A stretch of 64,000 bases of DNA from Helicoverpa zea (Eukaryota; Arthropoda; Insecta; Lepidoptera; Noctuidae): the NCBI RefSeq assembly GCF_022581195.2, contig NC_061475.1, forward strand, positions 9,672,001 through 9,736,000, in the 5' to 3' direction. Below the pieces are notes generated by a model, which had not been told where the DNA came from, did no database searches, and saw only the letters and a program-made list of their open reading frames with translations. Position 1 is the first letter of the stretch. Every line of letters starts with the position of its first letter. The translations under genes were made by a program, and so were the position numbers. Positions 21,552 through 31,730 of the stretch are shown here, one piece after another.

Positions 21552-22457
21552 TCAGTTGCTGCAGGTGGCGCGGCAGGGGGGGTAGGCGGTTGCCCCCTGC
21601 GGACTCAAGGTTGTCGCCTCATTTAAGGCGCTCTGGATGCAAACGGTGACCTCTTCAGCCAGACCGTCCACGTCCGCGGGGGAGACGATAGGCCGAGTCA
21701 GCGTGGTGATCTCCAGTTTGTTGGTAAAGGCGTCACAGTTGATCTTCCGACGTGGCGCTCCTAGGCGCTGTCTTGTCGGCATTCCTGAAAGGACGACGAG
21801 TACAGGATGGTGGTCGGACTGCATCTCGTCGTTCAAGACTTGCTGTGTGATCTGGCATGTGAGCCCACTGTGGACCACAATGTCCAGCACGTCCGGGGCT
21901 ATATGGGCTCTGTCCGGGTAGTGGGTGGGCACTTCTGGGCCGGACACCGTGTACCCGTGGGCTTCTGAGTCCGCGAAGAGCCGTCGTCCCTCTAGGTTCG
22001 ACTGAACGCTGTTCCACGCTGGGTGCTTGCAGTTCAGGTCGCCGGCAATGAGCGCCGGCCTTGGTGCGTGCGGCGGCAAGTGGGCCCGCAACTCCGCGTG
22101 TTCTAGGCGGGTCGCGGGCGGCTTGTAGCACGCGTAGAGGTCGACGTCCTCGCCTGCCACGTGCACTTGGACTCCCAGCGTGTAGAGGGAAGCATGCTGT
22201 ATAGGGGCTATCTGCTGATGGACGACTCTTCTCTTCACTAGTACTGCCAGACCACGGTACCGATGCAGGAATGCCGATTCTTCATCCTGTCTGTAGACGA
22301 TGTAACCCGGGAACCGCGTCCGATCCGCTGGTCCCAGGTGTGTCTCGTTGATGAGCGCCACGTCGATGTCTTGTTGTTGCAGGAGATGGCGAAGTGGTGC
22401 GACCTTCTTCCGGAGGCCGCGGGCGTTCCAGTGTAGAATCCTCAACGGCCTAGCCAT
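21552..22457 (-). pseudogene. jockey ORF2, apurinic-like endonuclease domain
   Basis: Starts MARPLRILHWNARGL and carries the APE-type landmarks LINETHL, the YACYKPP segment, LIAGDLNCKHPAWNS and SDHHPVLVV. These include the catalytic Asn, Glu, Asp and His positions. This domain nicks the target DNA to prime reverse transcription. Its frame breaks near the 3' end, so it is separated from the RT. Confidence 0.85.
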
Positions 22458-24653
22458 TGTAGAGGGCAAGTACTGCCGTCAGGCCATCGAGGACCGCTTC
22501 TTCGGGGCTTGCTCCTTCCCGGAGTGCCCTGATCACGCCGAGAAAGATCTGCACCGCCCGGGCCGTCCGGCTTTGGCCGCTGGAGTCGCTGGTGTCGGCC
22601 GGCGGTGGTGCCATCTCCTGCGCTGGGACGGCTTCTGGTGGCTGCGTCTGTGTCCGGGACTGGGGCGCGGCGGTTCCTTGAGGCTTCCTCCCTCTCCTGC
22701 CGCCGCGCTTCCTGCGTCGTGGCCCAGTTTGGTTGTTCACCGCCGCCATCAAGGTGGTGGTGGCGTCCGCCTCTAGCGGCCGCTCCGCGTCCAGGTGTCG
22801 CGGTGCGTCCGGCCGGCGTAGAGGGGCGGTGATGGCGACGGTACCCGCCCGCCTCACCTGAGCTTCCTCTCTGTAGACGGGGCATCTGTTGCTGCACGCC
22901 TGGGTGCTCCCCGCCACAGTTGGCGCACGTTGCGGGCTCCTCCCGGGGCCGGGGGCAGTCGCGTGCGTGATGGCCCTCGCCGCAACGTACGCAGGCGAGC
23001 GGGCGGTGGCAGTTGTGCGAGCTGTGCCGGAACTGCTGGCATATGTGGCACTGGGCTGGTTCGCGCTTGCCACGCCACGCCTCTATCTTGACACCGCGCA
23101 TGTTAAGCAACACGGCGGTGTCGTAGATTGCCCTTATATTCGGCGTCTTTGCGTGGAATACGAAGCCGGGTCTTCCGCGTCGCGACTTGATGTGGCGGAC
23201 GTACTCCGGCTGGTATCCCAGCTCACGCAGCTCCTCCTCGATGTCGGCGGGGTCCGTGTCGGCAGGCAGCCCCCTAATGGCCACCTCCAGGCTGCGCTCC
23301 GCTGGCAGCGAATAGGCGAACCATGATAGGCCGCTCTCTCCTTCGAGGGTGGTCAGGTACCGCTGGACCACCCTGTACTCCTCCTCCGTTTCCGGGCTGA
23401 AGCGCACCCCGGCTTGGTAGGGGCGCGCGTGGGGAGGGAAGCCCAGCCTGTCCCTGAGCACCCGGAAATGGGCGGCCCAGTCAGGCATCTTCTCGACTAC
23501 CAGCGGCGGGTATCGAGGCTTCTTCTTTGGGGGGGCTGCTGCAGTGGCAGTGGTGGCGGTGTCGTTGGCAGTGGCGGTGGCGGCGGTGGTGTCCCTCGGG
23601 GGCGTGGTGCGGCGTGCCATCTCCGCGAAGGATGGCTGCAGGGCCTGCACACAATACCTTTTAGGGTACTCACCCTCCGCGGCGGCATCGTCGTCGTCGT
23701 CCGGGCTGCGCTGGCGGCGCTGTGCCCTCTCGGGCTGGGTCCCCGGCTCGACGTCTTCTTCGTCCTCCTGGTCCGAAGCGTCCTCGAGGTGCGGCGGGGA
23801 CTGGTCCCTTATTGGGGAGTACTCCCCCGATGCCACCGACATCTCTGACCCGCTGCGCGAGAAACTTCCCGGCATAGCCGCCGGTGAGTCCCGCGCAGAG
23901 GTCCGCGGCGGTGGGAGGGAGAAATTCGAGGAGAACCACAGCCGGGTGCGCCGGGGTGGCGGCGGCAGGTGCGGAGGGGCCCGCAGGGTGCGGGGAAGGC
24001 GCGTCCTGGTGTGTCGCAGGCCCGTCTGGGCGCGCAGGTTGCGCGTTGGGGAGCGCGTCGAGACGTGCAGCGAGCGCGGCAGCGCGTGCAGGCAGCGCAG
24101 CGGAGCGCGCAGGCGGCGCTGCGTCCGAGGGCGCGGGGTGCGCGGCGGGGCGCGCGGGGGACGCGACGGCACTCGCGGGCTGCGTGTCCGGACGCGCTTC
24201 TTTGTTCGCGGCGGAGGGGTGGGGTTGCGGTGGGGGGGCGCGCACTTGCTGCGCTCGTCCCACCGTTGCTGGTCCCGGGGGCTGCGATGGCACCGGGCGG
24301 AAGTTTGTAGGGCGTATGGGGACGCTGTGCCTCACGGCGGTTTTCGCTCCACTGCTGGTACTGCCACTGCCAGCAGGGTGAGCGATGTCGCCGCGGGTGC
24401 TTGGTCCTCTTCTCCTCACCTCAGCGGGCCGCTGCGGCGCGTCGTGCGACTCGCCACCGAGACTCGGCAGCGATGTCGTTCGGTGCGCCAGCGGTCGCGC
24501 GGGGGGGGAGGGGGAGCGCGGGGAGTCGCGACCTGAGCCGCGAACTCCCGGCTTCGGCATGATGGCTTCTTGCTGGGGCGTTCGCCTCCGCGACCATCGG
24601 TGCTTCAACAGAGCACTGGACGGCGATGGTGGCGCCTCCCGGCACTTCGGCAC
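22450..24653 (-). pseudogene. jockey ORF1 (nucleocapsid-like)
   Basis: An ATG at 24653 opens a Pro/Ala-rich N-terminal frame. The conserved part lies in another frame from about 23920: SGEYSPIRDQSPPHLEDASD, an acidic stretch, YPPLVVEKMPDWAAHF, and a PRE_C2HC-like domain (SLEVAIRGLPADTDPADIEE, RRGRPGFVFHA). CCHC knuckles follow (CHICQQFRHSSHNC, CVRCGEGHHARDC, CANCGGEHPG). After the knuckles the frame shifts again. The protein normally coats the element RNA. At least two frame changes mean it is broken in this copy, unless sequence errors in the GC-rich DNA explain them. Confidence 0.78.
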
Positions 24654-24902
24654 CTGTGAACAAATGCCGAAATGAGTCCTGGTGGCTCCGAGCTTGGGTG
24701 GGTCCGTGCGGCTTCCTCAGCGATTGCGAGTACTCTAACGCGGCGAACGGGCCAATCCAAGAGGGCTAAAAATGGCGTGCAGGCTCTTATATAGGCTTTC
24801 CCCACTACCGGTGGCATCCGGGAGATGGAGTGGTGGCTTGACTTGGCTATGATTGGCTGAATTTGATGGCGCGCAGAGTGGCTGAATATGTGTGACGTCA
24901 CA

Positions 24903-25020
24903 TCAACCTAAAGGTTGACTGGTAGAGAACGCCTAAGGCGTTGAGTCCGCCTTTGTACATTGTTTTTTTTTGTAAAATGTGCGCAAAAAGTATAATAAAT
25001 AAATAAATAAATAAATTCTG
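24903..25020 (+). repeat. LINE 3' UTR and simple tail, other half of the 6.5-kb fragment
   Basis: CCTAAAGGTTGACTGGTAGA and GGCGTTGAGTCCGCCTTTGT are 3'-UTR landmarks of a lepidopteran CR1/jockey-like LINE. The tail is a run of AAAT repeats (24993-25016). It is adjacent to the TCAA target copy of the gypsy element, so it is probably the continuation of 6441-6549. Confidence 0.65.
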
Positions 25021-25085
25021 ACAAATTACCAAGCCTCAAAAATTACCAAATCTGACAAATTACAAACAAAATGGGGAAAGTGCTA

Positions 25086-25127
25086 CGGGACCTTTGCTCA
25101 GGGTTAGGTTAGGTTTGCTCAGGGTTG
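25086..25127. repeat. degenerate telomere-like repeat
   Basis: TTTGCTCAGGGTTAGGTTAG and a second TTTGCTCAGGGTT. The same composite occurs at 26927-26960 and 53701-53761, the latter merging into a perfect TTAGG array, so this is variant telomeric DNA. Confidence 0.7.
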
Positions 25128-25784
25128 CTAAGGGGTGAGCTCACACCGGGCGCCGACATGACGTGTTATGCGGACGACACGCTTGTCACTGCCCGGGGGA
25201 GCTCGCACAGGGAAGCGACGTTGATAGCCACTGCTGCGGTATCACAGGTGGTGAACCGCATCCGGCGCCTGTGCCTGGAGGTGGCCCTAAACAAGTCGGA
25301 GGCCATCGTGTTCCATGGTCCCCGACATGCGCCGCCGCCGGGATCACACATCGTGGTCAGCGGGGCCCGGATTGCTGTCGGCCACACCATGAAGTACCTG
25401 GGCCTGGTGCTCGACAGCCGATGGGAATTCGGGCCTCACTTCCGGCGGCTGACGCCCAAGCTGATGGGTGCTGCGGGCGCACTATCATCGTTGCTTCCCA
25501 ACTTGGGGGGACCGAGCGCCGCCTGTAGGCGGTTGTACGTGGGGATCGTGCGGTCCATGGCCCTATATGGAGCCCCTGTGTGGGCGTTGGACATGACGGC
25601 CGGCAGTCTCGCCATTCTGCGCAAACCGCAGAGGGCGATGGCCGTCAGAGTCATCCGAGGGTACCGCACGATTTCCTACGAGGCGGCTTGCGTCCTGGCC
25701 GGATCCCCGCCCTGGGACCAAGAGGCAAAAGTACTCGCGTCATTATACCGATGGCGCGAGGAAGAGCGGGTACGGGGCTTGTGA
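25128..25784 (+). pseudogene. R1/SART-like ORF2, catalytic RT part
   Basis: Starts just before the catalytic motif (MTCYADDTLVTARG) and runs through LNKSEAIVFHGPRH, KYLGLVLDSRWEFGPHF and LYGAPVWA to YRTISYEAACVLAGSPPW, characteristic of R1-clade thumbs. Everything N-terminal to the YADD box is missing at the junction with telomere-like DNA. The frame ends in a stop created by the insertion at 25781. Confidence 0.85.
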
Positions 25785-26046
25785 CGTTTAGATTAGTGGT
25801 AGGTAGTATAGTAGGTGAAATAAAAGAAGAAATTTAGTAAATAGTATACAAGTCTATATTCTATAAAAAGATCGACAGAGCCGGGAGTGAGTTTAGAAAT
25901 ATCGAGCACGCGTTAAGTTCTGGCCCGCTATAGAAACACCACTATCCTGTATAGTCAGGCAGCTCGGCAGCGGTCAGGCGGGGTAGGTGTGCAGCGCGCT
26001 ATAGCAAGTCTAGTATTTTTTGAATATTATTTTTTAAACGTTACAG
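25781..26046. other. 266-bp interruption of the R1/SART-like ORF2
   Basis: AT-rich segment whose ends read GTGACGTTTA and TTAAACGTTACAG, an imperfect inverted pair. It begins GT and ends AG, but removing it as an intron would not restore the reading frame by my count. More likely a small insertion or MITE; no target duplication is obvious. Confidence 0.55.
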
Positions 26047-26603
26047 GCTCGAGGCCGGTGCAGCGGGAAATCGAGCTGCGCCGAGAGGAGCTCCGTCGAG
26101 TCCTAGTGGCGGAATGGCGGCAAAGGCTGATGCGCCCTACCGCCGGCCTTGCTACCGTTGAGGCGATCCGGCCAGTACTCGACGACTGGCTCGGGAGAAG
26201 GCACGGCTCTCTGTCATTCAGGGTGACGCAGGTACTGTCGGGGCATGGGTGCTTCGGCAAGTTCCTGTGTCGCTTAGACAGGGAACCGGACGCTCGGTGT
26301 CACCACTGCGTCCATTGCGGGGAGGACACGGCGCAACACACGCTCGCTGAGTGTGTAGCTTGGGAGGAGCAGCACCGTGTCCTCACCAACGAAATCGGAG
26401 ACGATCTGTCGCTGCCGGCTGTGGTACGGAGGATGGTCGGCAGTGCAGAGTCGTGGGACGCGGTGGTTTCCTTTTGCGAGGAAGTGATGTCGCAAAAGGA
26501 ATCTGCGGAACGGGAAAGGGAGATTTTGACTCCCTTCCCCGGTCGCAAAAGGCGCACCGGGCGCAGGAGAAGGGCGGACAACGCCCTCTTCCGCCCCCCA
26601 TGA
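26046..26603 (+). pseudogene. R1/SART-like ORF2, C-terminal zinc-finger part
   Basis: The frame REIELRREELRRVLVAEWRQ leads to VTQVLSGHGCFGKFLCRLDR and a zinc finger, CHHCVHCGEDTAQHTLAEC. It ends with a basic tail (RKRRTGRRRRADNALF) at 26603. This segment is homologous to the fragment at 1-311. In R1-clade elements the finger is thought to help target recognition or RNA binding. Confidence 0.85.
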
Positions 26604-26926
26604 ACGGGTTCAAGTGCGAGGGACTTGGGGAAGTTCCCGCCCCTACTCAGTGAACCCGAGGCGGTGGCACGCGCGTGTGTCGGCGCGTGCCCCTGAGATG
26701 ATGCACGGGGTAGGCGAACACCTCACTACCCCGTGCAAGAGACGAGGCCCGTGCGAGGGCCAGCACTAGTGTGGGGCTGCGGAAGAATCTGGATTCCCGC
26801 GGCCCCGCGCACACGTGCAAGGAGGACACAAGGGGGTTTTAGCCGGTAGGAGTCCGGCATAACCCTCCGCCTTTCCCCAGGCGGAGGAAGTCCATGAGGA
26901 TTTCCCCCTCCCAAAAAAAAAAAAAA

Positions 26927-26960
26927 GGTTTGCTCAGGGTTAGGTTAGGCTTGCTCAGGG
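26927..26960. repeat. degenerate telomere-like junction
   Basis: GGTTTGCTCAGGGTTAGGTT and GGCTTGCTCAGGG lie between the poly(A) of the plus-strand element and the poly(T) of the minus-strand element, so the two inserted tail to tail around this remnant. Confidence 0.7.
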
Positions 26961-27286
26961 TTTTTTTTTTTTTTTGTTGTGGCAGGAGTGAGAAATCCTC
27001 TTGGACACCCCGAGAGGAAGTGCCGGACTCTTACCGGCTAAAACCCTCTCCTGCCTCGCAAGTTGTCCTCTAACGTTGTCAGAGCTTTTTATTGCGATTT
27101 ATTTAATTAACATCATACACACATTTACATAACTAACATCTACGAACTTATAAATAATATCTATGGTGTTTTCCTTATTGTCTAATTTACAGCTAAGCAA
27201 TGCACATGGCCCAGTTTTTCTTTTGTTCGGAGCTTTTCGTATCTATTTCTTTTGATGTTGTTTTACATTAATATAATATATATATA
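26961..27286 (-). mobile_element. TRAS-like element, 3' end only
   Basis: Poly(T) at 26961-26975, then TGTGGCAGGAGTGAGAAATC and CTCTTACCGGCTAAAACCCT. This matches the start of the element at 58870 (TGTGGCAGGAGTGGGAAATC...). On the minus strand it is the 3' UTR and poly(A) of the same family. It is cut at 27287 by element A. Confidence 0.72.
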
Positions 27287-27825
27287 TGTCGGAGGCGTCA
27301 TCAGGATGGCACTATCGTCCGACATCAGTTAGGGTAATCAAGCAAAGAGATAACTCAAAGAAACTCAAAACTCAAACAAACTAAAAACTCAAACGTTTAT
27401 TCAAATTAGTCAGAACAAAAGACAGCCCCCAAAACGCCCGCCCTTCGCCACTTCCTATGTGTTTTGGCTTGGGGAGAAGAAGTGGCGGAACAAACTCCCC
27501 AGCAACACATGTCTGTCTGTTAGGTTAGAAGAACCATTACAATACAAAAATTATAAGACACTACAATTAGTTTAGGTACTACAACGCTAGGCAATAACAC
27601 TAGGTACACTACACGTAACGAAAGGCAGTAACGCGACAACTCCACGAAGACTCGACGAAGCCTCGACCAAGACTCGATCAAGACTGAACCAAGACTGAGC
27701 TCCGCGGACGCCACGCTGACCGCCACCACTCTGCCAAGCGCGCCAAAATGTTGTTTCACCGGAAACGCCACCAGAGGGCGCGCTTGCGTGACGTTTAGTG
27801 TCCGTACTATTGACAGTCTCCGACA
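27287..27825 (-). repeat. element A 3' LTR, 539 bp
   Basis: Begins TGTCGGAGGCGTCATCAGG and ends ACAGTCTCCGACA on the plus strand; the termini TGTCGGAG and CTCCGACA are inverted. Contains an 83-codon minus frame that is identical in both LTRs, without recognised domains. Confidence 0.9.
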
Positions 27826-27841
27826 CGGCCATCCTGCGTAG

Positions 27842-27859
27842 ACCCACGTCCTCGTGGGT
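27842..27859 (-). ncRNA. conserved hairpin H, copy in A
   Basis: On the minus strand ACCCACG-AGGA-CGTGGGT. A pyrimidine-rich stretch ending TTGTTGCAG lies 4 nt upstream and GCAGGATGGCCG follows, directly before the 3' LTR. Copies in B keep the fold with different base pairs (see 36494 and 36024). Confidence 0.55.
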
Positions 27860-29299
27860 TAATCTGCAACAACACAAACACAACACAGTATGCACAGTAC
27901 AGCCTCGGCCACTCCTGACCACAACAGTAACTCTCGATCTTTGTTTTACGCTCTTACTTCTCTCAAGGAAATGAAACAAACTTCAAATGGCCTCAATTAG
28001 GTCTTTAACAAACAATCTAGGTGACAACTAGTTCTCAAAAGCTATACCCAGAGCAACCGAGTACTAAACTCTCACAAGCAACAAATCAAACTCTACATTT
28101 AATTGGGAAATGATCAATGAAAAGAAAGAAAATAATCGTTTCATTACAATAATTCAGAATCAAAATTAGGAAACTCAAAGTAAAACCGATCACTGCCTCT
28201 TACAAGAGACAATAAACTCTAAACTGATAAATTAAAACAAAACATTTAAGCTCTACATGTGACCATGGCTACACTTAGCCCAGTAACCTCCAGTTACTCT
28301 TTACTCTTTACTGCGAACCTCACATAGGAACGCCGAGTCTACCCTGGACTCATTGGTTTCCACTGAAACCCGACCTCCGCCAGAGCTGACTGCTTACCGC
28401 GTACTCACGGACTACTCACTGAGCAGACGCCGATTTCTACTGAGCTACGGCTACACGACAGCCTCTGGTACGGTCCGATCATCATGCAAACTCAAACACT
28501 CCTCAATATCATAACTACTTCGTTCCATCTCAATTTCATCAGTGATACTTTGATTTTCCGGCCTATCAAGTGCGAATTGATTTTTAATTAGAATCAAATT
28601 TTATTTTGTGTACAATAAAGAATAATAAGAAAGCATTGATAATTAATAATCTAAAACACAAGTGACAGAATACAAGTCACAAATTATTCCTCAAAATCAG
28701 TCACGACTATGGACCAGCTCAATAATTCAAAGTTACAACATTTAATTGGTTATCGTGAAGTTTGTCTGGTCAATTTAAACATTTTCAATGAAATAGAATG
28801 CTTTCACCTTGTGTGATGACATGCGATGTCCTGGCCTGTCGCAACTCATACGGCCTCCACGACAAATCCGGGGGAGGATGACGCTCCAAACAGCAACTGC
28901 AGCGCACCTCGCCCGCCGCTTGACTAGTAGACCTCGTCCTGTTCTCCAGGCTCGGTTCACCTTAGATTATATCTGTAAAGCTAGAAATAAAAAGTGCTTA
29001 GGCAACCGATAAATATTGACAACATATGGGTCAGCAACAAACCTTCTCGTTATGTAAGATAGTAAGACCTACACACATGTTACAGATTTAAAGAATAGCA
29101 ATCACTATTCAAATGAAGAAACTAGATACATTAAATGCTAAGCACGAAATCAAAGAAAGATCGAATTGCTAGTCAGACTCAACTTGTAAATTACAAAATC
29201 ATTACAGCTACGGTTGTCATTCACATCTACGCCTTCTACTTGATAGGCTTCACATAACCGTCGTGTCCCTTAGCCGAGCTCTCAGCCCATCCTGGCCTC

Positions 29300-29740
29300 C
29301 TAGGGACCACAACCACAACCACAACCACAGTGACATGACACCAACTGTACCACAGATTCACACAGGTCTCTTCCTGGTCACCCCGATGCCGTCACACAGG
29401 CCAACGGGTCTCTTCCAAGTCACCCCGATACCCATCATAGGTACAGCTTAACACAACGAAATTACAGAGTAGGTGAATGTAACACCTTACCAAAATCTAT
29501 AGTCTGATGCACAATTCAATCAAATGACGCAAAACTGAAATATTCTAATTTGAGGTTTTAATTGATAAACAGAAACCAAGTCATCCCTGTGACCAAACAT
29601 AAGGTACACACTTCAGCCATCCTTGTGACAAGTGTTCAACGGCAGTCATCTCTGTGACTTCCAACGTAACAGTCAATCAACCCTGTGATTGAAGCGCAAC
29701 ACACAAGCATACACACATGTCAACCCTGTGAACCTAGCTT
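29300..29740. repeat. degenerate minisatellite in element A
   Basis: ACCACA repeats at about 29305-29332, then spaced repeats of the type TCACCCCGAT and CATCCCTGTGAC with many variants. Element B has different but similarly placed repeats at 34740-35180. Confidence 0.55.
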
Positions 29741-29939
29741 TCATCATCTACGATTTCATTAATTAAAAAAAAAAAACTACCATCATTAATCACACATCAA
29801 CATCTCAACACATATCGTGATTCTACACAGTGCCTCCATCAAGCACGCAAATCAACATACATAACGCCTCCATCAAGCGCTATCTGGTTTGAGACCAAAT
29901 AGAACCAAACGATCAGCCGAAACCACCTAATACCACCAG

Positions 29940-30420
29940 CTATATCTATGCTGGCCGTTTGAAGAGGTTGAGACCGGGCTCTCTGCGGCTCTGAAGGAAC
30001 GAGACTGCTGCTACAAGGAAAACACCCTAACACCCAATCCTGCCAAAACTCACGTCTTGTGCCTACCATCTACGCAACCGCATGGCTAACCACGAGATAG
30101 ATGTCGCTTGGAGAGCCGTACGTATCGCGCACATGAACTGCCCAAGGTCCCTGGGCGTGAACCTGGATAGGGCACTGACGTGTAACACCAACTGCGAATA
30201 TGTCAAAAAAAAAGGTGAATTCGAGTAACAACGAGTAGTCGCGTTACACAGTGGAAAGTTGCTCGACCTGATTTCATACCACCCGTAGAACGACTCCCAT
30301 CAGTCATGAATTAGCGTGTCCTGTATGGAAGTCCCTAACAGACTACGTACACCAGTCGGCAGATGCAAGGATAATCTATCTAGGTAAGGCTATGCTGACG
30401 ACAGCAGATTGCCGCACCAC
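29940..30420 (+). pseudogene. decayed non-LTR reverse transcriptase fragment
   Basis: With frame changes, the plus strand reads LSAALKERDCCYKENTLTPN, PAKTHVLCL, RSLGVNLDRALT and HELACPVWKSLTDYV. These are counterparts of the RT thumb and tail of common insect non-LTR elements (PxKTxV, PKYLGVTLDRTL, EYACPVW). Several stops show age. It lies inside element A. Confidence 0.55.
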
Positions 30421-30539
30421 AACCACAAACAATGCTGCCTAATGTGCCCCAACACCTGCAAATTAAAAGATCTTGCCGCCACTGACATTACGTTAACGTC
30501 AGAAGCGACATTTACGTGCTCTCCGATGCACGAGTGAAC

Positions 30540-30676
30540 TAATCCTCAATCCCCAGACTAAAGGCTGCTTTGTGAAAGTTTCTAAAACCCACAAAGCGAT
30601 TTCGTCCCGACCCGGGAATCGAACCCAAGACCTCGTATATAGCAGTCACGCTTGCGACCACTAGGCCAACGAGTCA
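30540..30676 (-). repeat. tRNA-like SINE head in element A
   Basis: On the minus strand GTTGGCCTAGTGGTCGCAAG (A box) and GGGTTCGATTCCCGGGTCGG (B box), then CGAAATCGCTTTGTGGG. This is a tRNA-derived SINE head, potentially an RNA polymerase III promoter. It lies about 50 nt downstream, in element sense, of the exon-like module at 30731-30762. Confidence 0.7.
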
Positions 30677-30730
30677 GTCAAACAGTACAATGTACAATGA
30701 CAAGCCACAATAAAATTGGATTGATCTCAC

Positions 30731-30762
30731 CATGTTTATCATTCAGGCGTCTCTTAACATCT
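30731..30762 (-). other. exon-like mini-module, element A
   Basis: On the minus strand a 32-nt segment is preceded by GCACAG and followed by GTGAGATC, a good splice acceptor and donor pair. Equivalent 32- and 33-nt segments occur in element B at 37744-37775 and 36754-36786. A weaker relative without a clear acceptor is near 31243-31275, followed by GTGAGACC. Confidence 0.45.
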
Positions 30763-31717
30763 CTGTGCATAGTGCCTCGTGTATGGTTATGCTGAAATCC
30801 GGCGCGCAGTAGAATCCAGGCGTCGCGCTCGCGAACTCCACAGCGACGAACTAGCAGACTAGACTCCTTTCACTCGAAGCAGGGGAGGCTCACGGGATTA
30901 TCACATGCAAAAGAATTTGGAAATCGGTTAATTTTATCACAACATTTTCATAACAACTATGATAATATTGCTATCATGGCATAAATCTAATTTCACTGAT
31001 TGACGATTTTCCCAGCAATGCAATTCATGAAGGTCACGTGAACAGTATGTCAGAACATTATCACATTCGGATTAAAACAAACCTAACAGTAGCTTTATAA
31101 CGAAGCTTGTGGCAATGAATGCTCCCTGAACCCAGGCGGTTCCAACATAATAGCCAACGGCATAACCAACAATAATCAGCGAGACAGACTGCCTTTCAAA
31201 TTTAAAAATGTCGTAAAACAAATAACGTCAACATAAAGCAAAAATGGATCGGTCTCACCGGGTTTCCACTCAACGCCTCAACGCGCATGACGATCGCACA
31301 TCGCTATGGCGCGCAGTACAGCAAGGCTTTCGCGGACGTGAAGCCACGGAGATGCACGAGCACCAACACTCCGAACTCACGATGACACGTTGGGCTCCTG
31401 GCAGGCAGCTGGAATGCTCCGCAGTAATTTTGTCGCCAGATTGCACAATAACCACCGTCATTGTTGAAACATGAAAAAAAAGACAGATTCGGTTAATTTT
31501 CTAGCATACCCTCAATAACTAGCTTGACATGTAACAATGGAAAACGATACCATTACCATAACCGTGGTTACCATACTTGTACCTTTGCTGAAATTCTTAA
31601 TAATTCTTCTACTACAAACTCCTTTTCAAATTATCGACGTTACATTTTTTTTTTGTTAGTGGGTAGAAATTTATCTTCGCATGGCGAATTCGAAACGCAT
31701 GTGGGCATTCAGATTGC

Positions 31718-31730
31718 ATCCCACTTCTGA
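31718..31730 (-). promoter_or_regulatory. element A candidate primer-binding site
   Basis: TCAGAAGTGGGAT directly abuts the 5' LTR on the minus strand; same motif as in gypsy (19218) and B (39044). Confidence 0.6.

Larger units (their letters stand above)
19389..24770 (-). mobile_element. jockey-type non-LTR retrotransposon (19401-24758)
   Basis: A 5.36-kb GC-rich element with ORF1 (PRE_C2HC-like plus zinc knuckles), endonuclease and reverse transcriptase on the minus strand. AAGAGGGCTAAA occurs at both borders (19389-19400 and 24759-24770), a 12-bp target duplication. RNase H is lacking, consistent with jockey. No poly(A) tail is visible at the 3' end, which reads CAACCAGTGAGAGCG on the minus strand. 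Base composition (about 65% GC) differs sharply from the AT-rich surroundings. The copy is near full length but carries a frameshift and a deletion in ORF2. Confidence 0.87.
19233..24902 (-). repeat. gypsy 5' LTR, split by a jockey-type insertion
   Basis: Parts 19233-19400 and 24771-24902 give 300 bp, matching the 294-bp 3' LTR plus a 6-bp duplication. The break coincides with the target duplication AAGAGGGCTAAA. Confidence 0.88.
6546..24906 (-). mobile_element. Ty3/gypsy retrotransposon, nested and inactive (6550-24902)
   Basis: Two LTRs, 6550-6843 (3') and 19233-24902 (5', split), begin TG and end CA when read on the minus strand. Both outer flanks carry TCAA (6546-6549 and 24903-24906), a 4-bp target duplication. 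Between them, on the minus strand, lie gag, zinc knuckles, aspartic protease, reverse transcriptase, RNase H and integrase in Ty3/gypsy order, with the integrase after RNase H. No env frame is seen. The copy is dead: gag has two in-frame stops and a piggyBac-like insertion, RT has a deletion and a MITE, and integrase has a frameshift. The order of domains resembles the Mag group, but I do not insist on the clade. Confidence 0.9.
25128..26926 (+). mobile_element. R1/SART-like non-LTR element, 5' truncated
   Basis: The plus-strand ORF2 C-terminal half, interrupted by 266 bp, is followed by a 3' UTR with GGGTTTTAGCCGGTAGGAGT and CCATGAGGATTTCCCCCTC and a poly(A) run at 26913-26926. Both ends abut degenerate TTAGG-like DNA (GGTTTGCTCAGGGTTAGG). 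The orientation is opposite to the TRAS-like elements on the right: poly(A) followed by TTAGG-strand sequence, as described for SART. Confidence 0.78.

Noticed and set aside
23414..24675. Several long plus-strand frames over the jockey ORF1
   Set aside because: GC-rich DNA lowers stop frequency; these are antisense shadows of ORF1 with no domains.
25781..26046. GT...AG segment interrupting the SART-like ORF2, possible intron
   Set aside because: By my codon count removal does not put the two halves in one frame, and retrotransposon ORF2 genes normally lack introns; a small insertion is likelier.
27520..27771. 83-codon frame present in each A-family LTR
   Set aside because: Identity follows from LTR identity; the frame lies inside an LTR and has no recognisable domain.
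29300..29740. CRISPR-like spaced repeats
   Set aside because: Repeats are degenerate with irregular spacing in an insect retroelement; a decayed minisatellite explains them.
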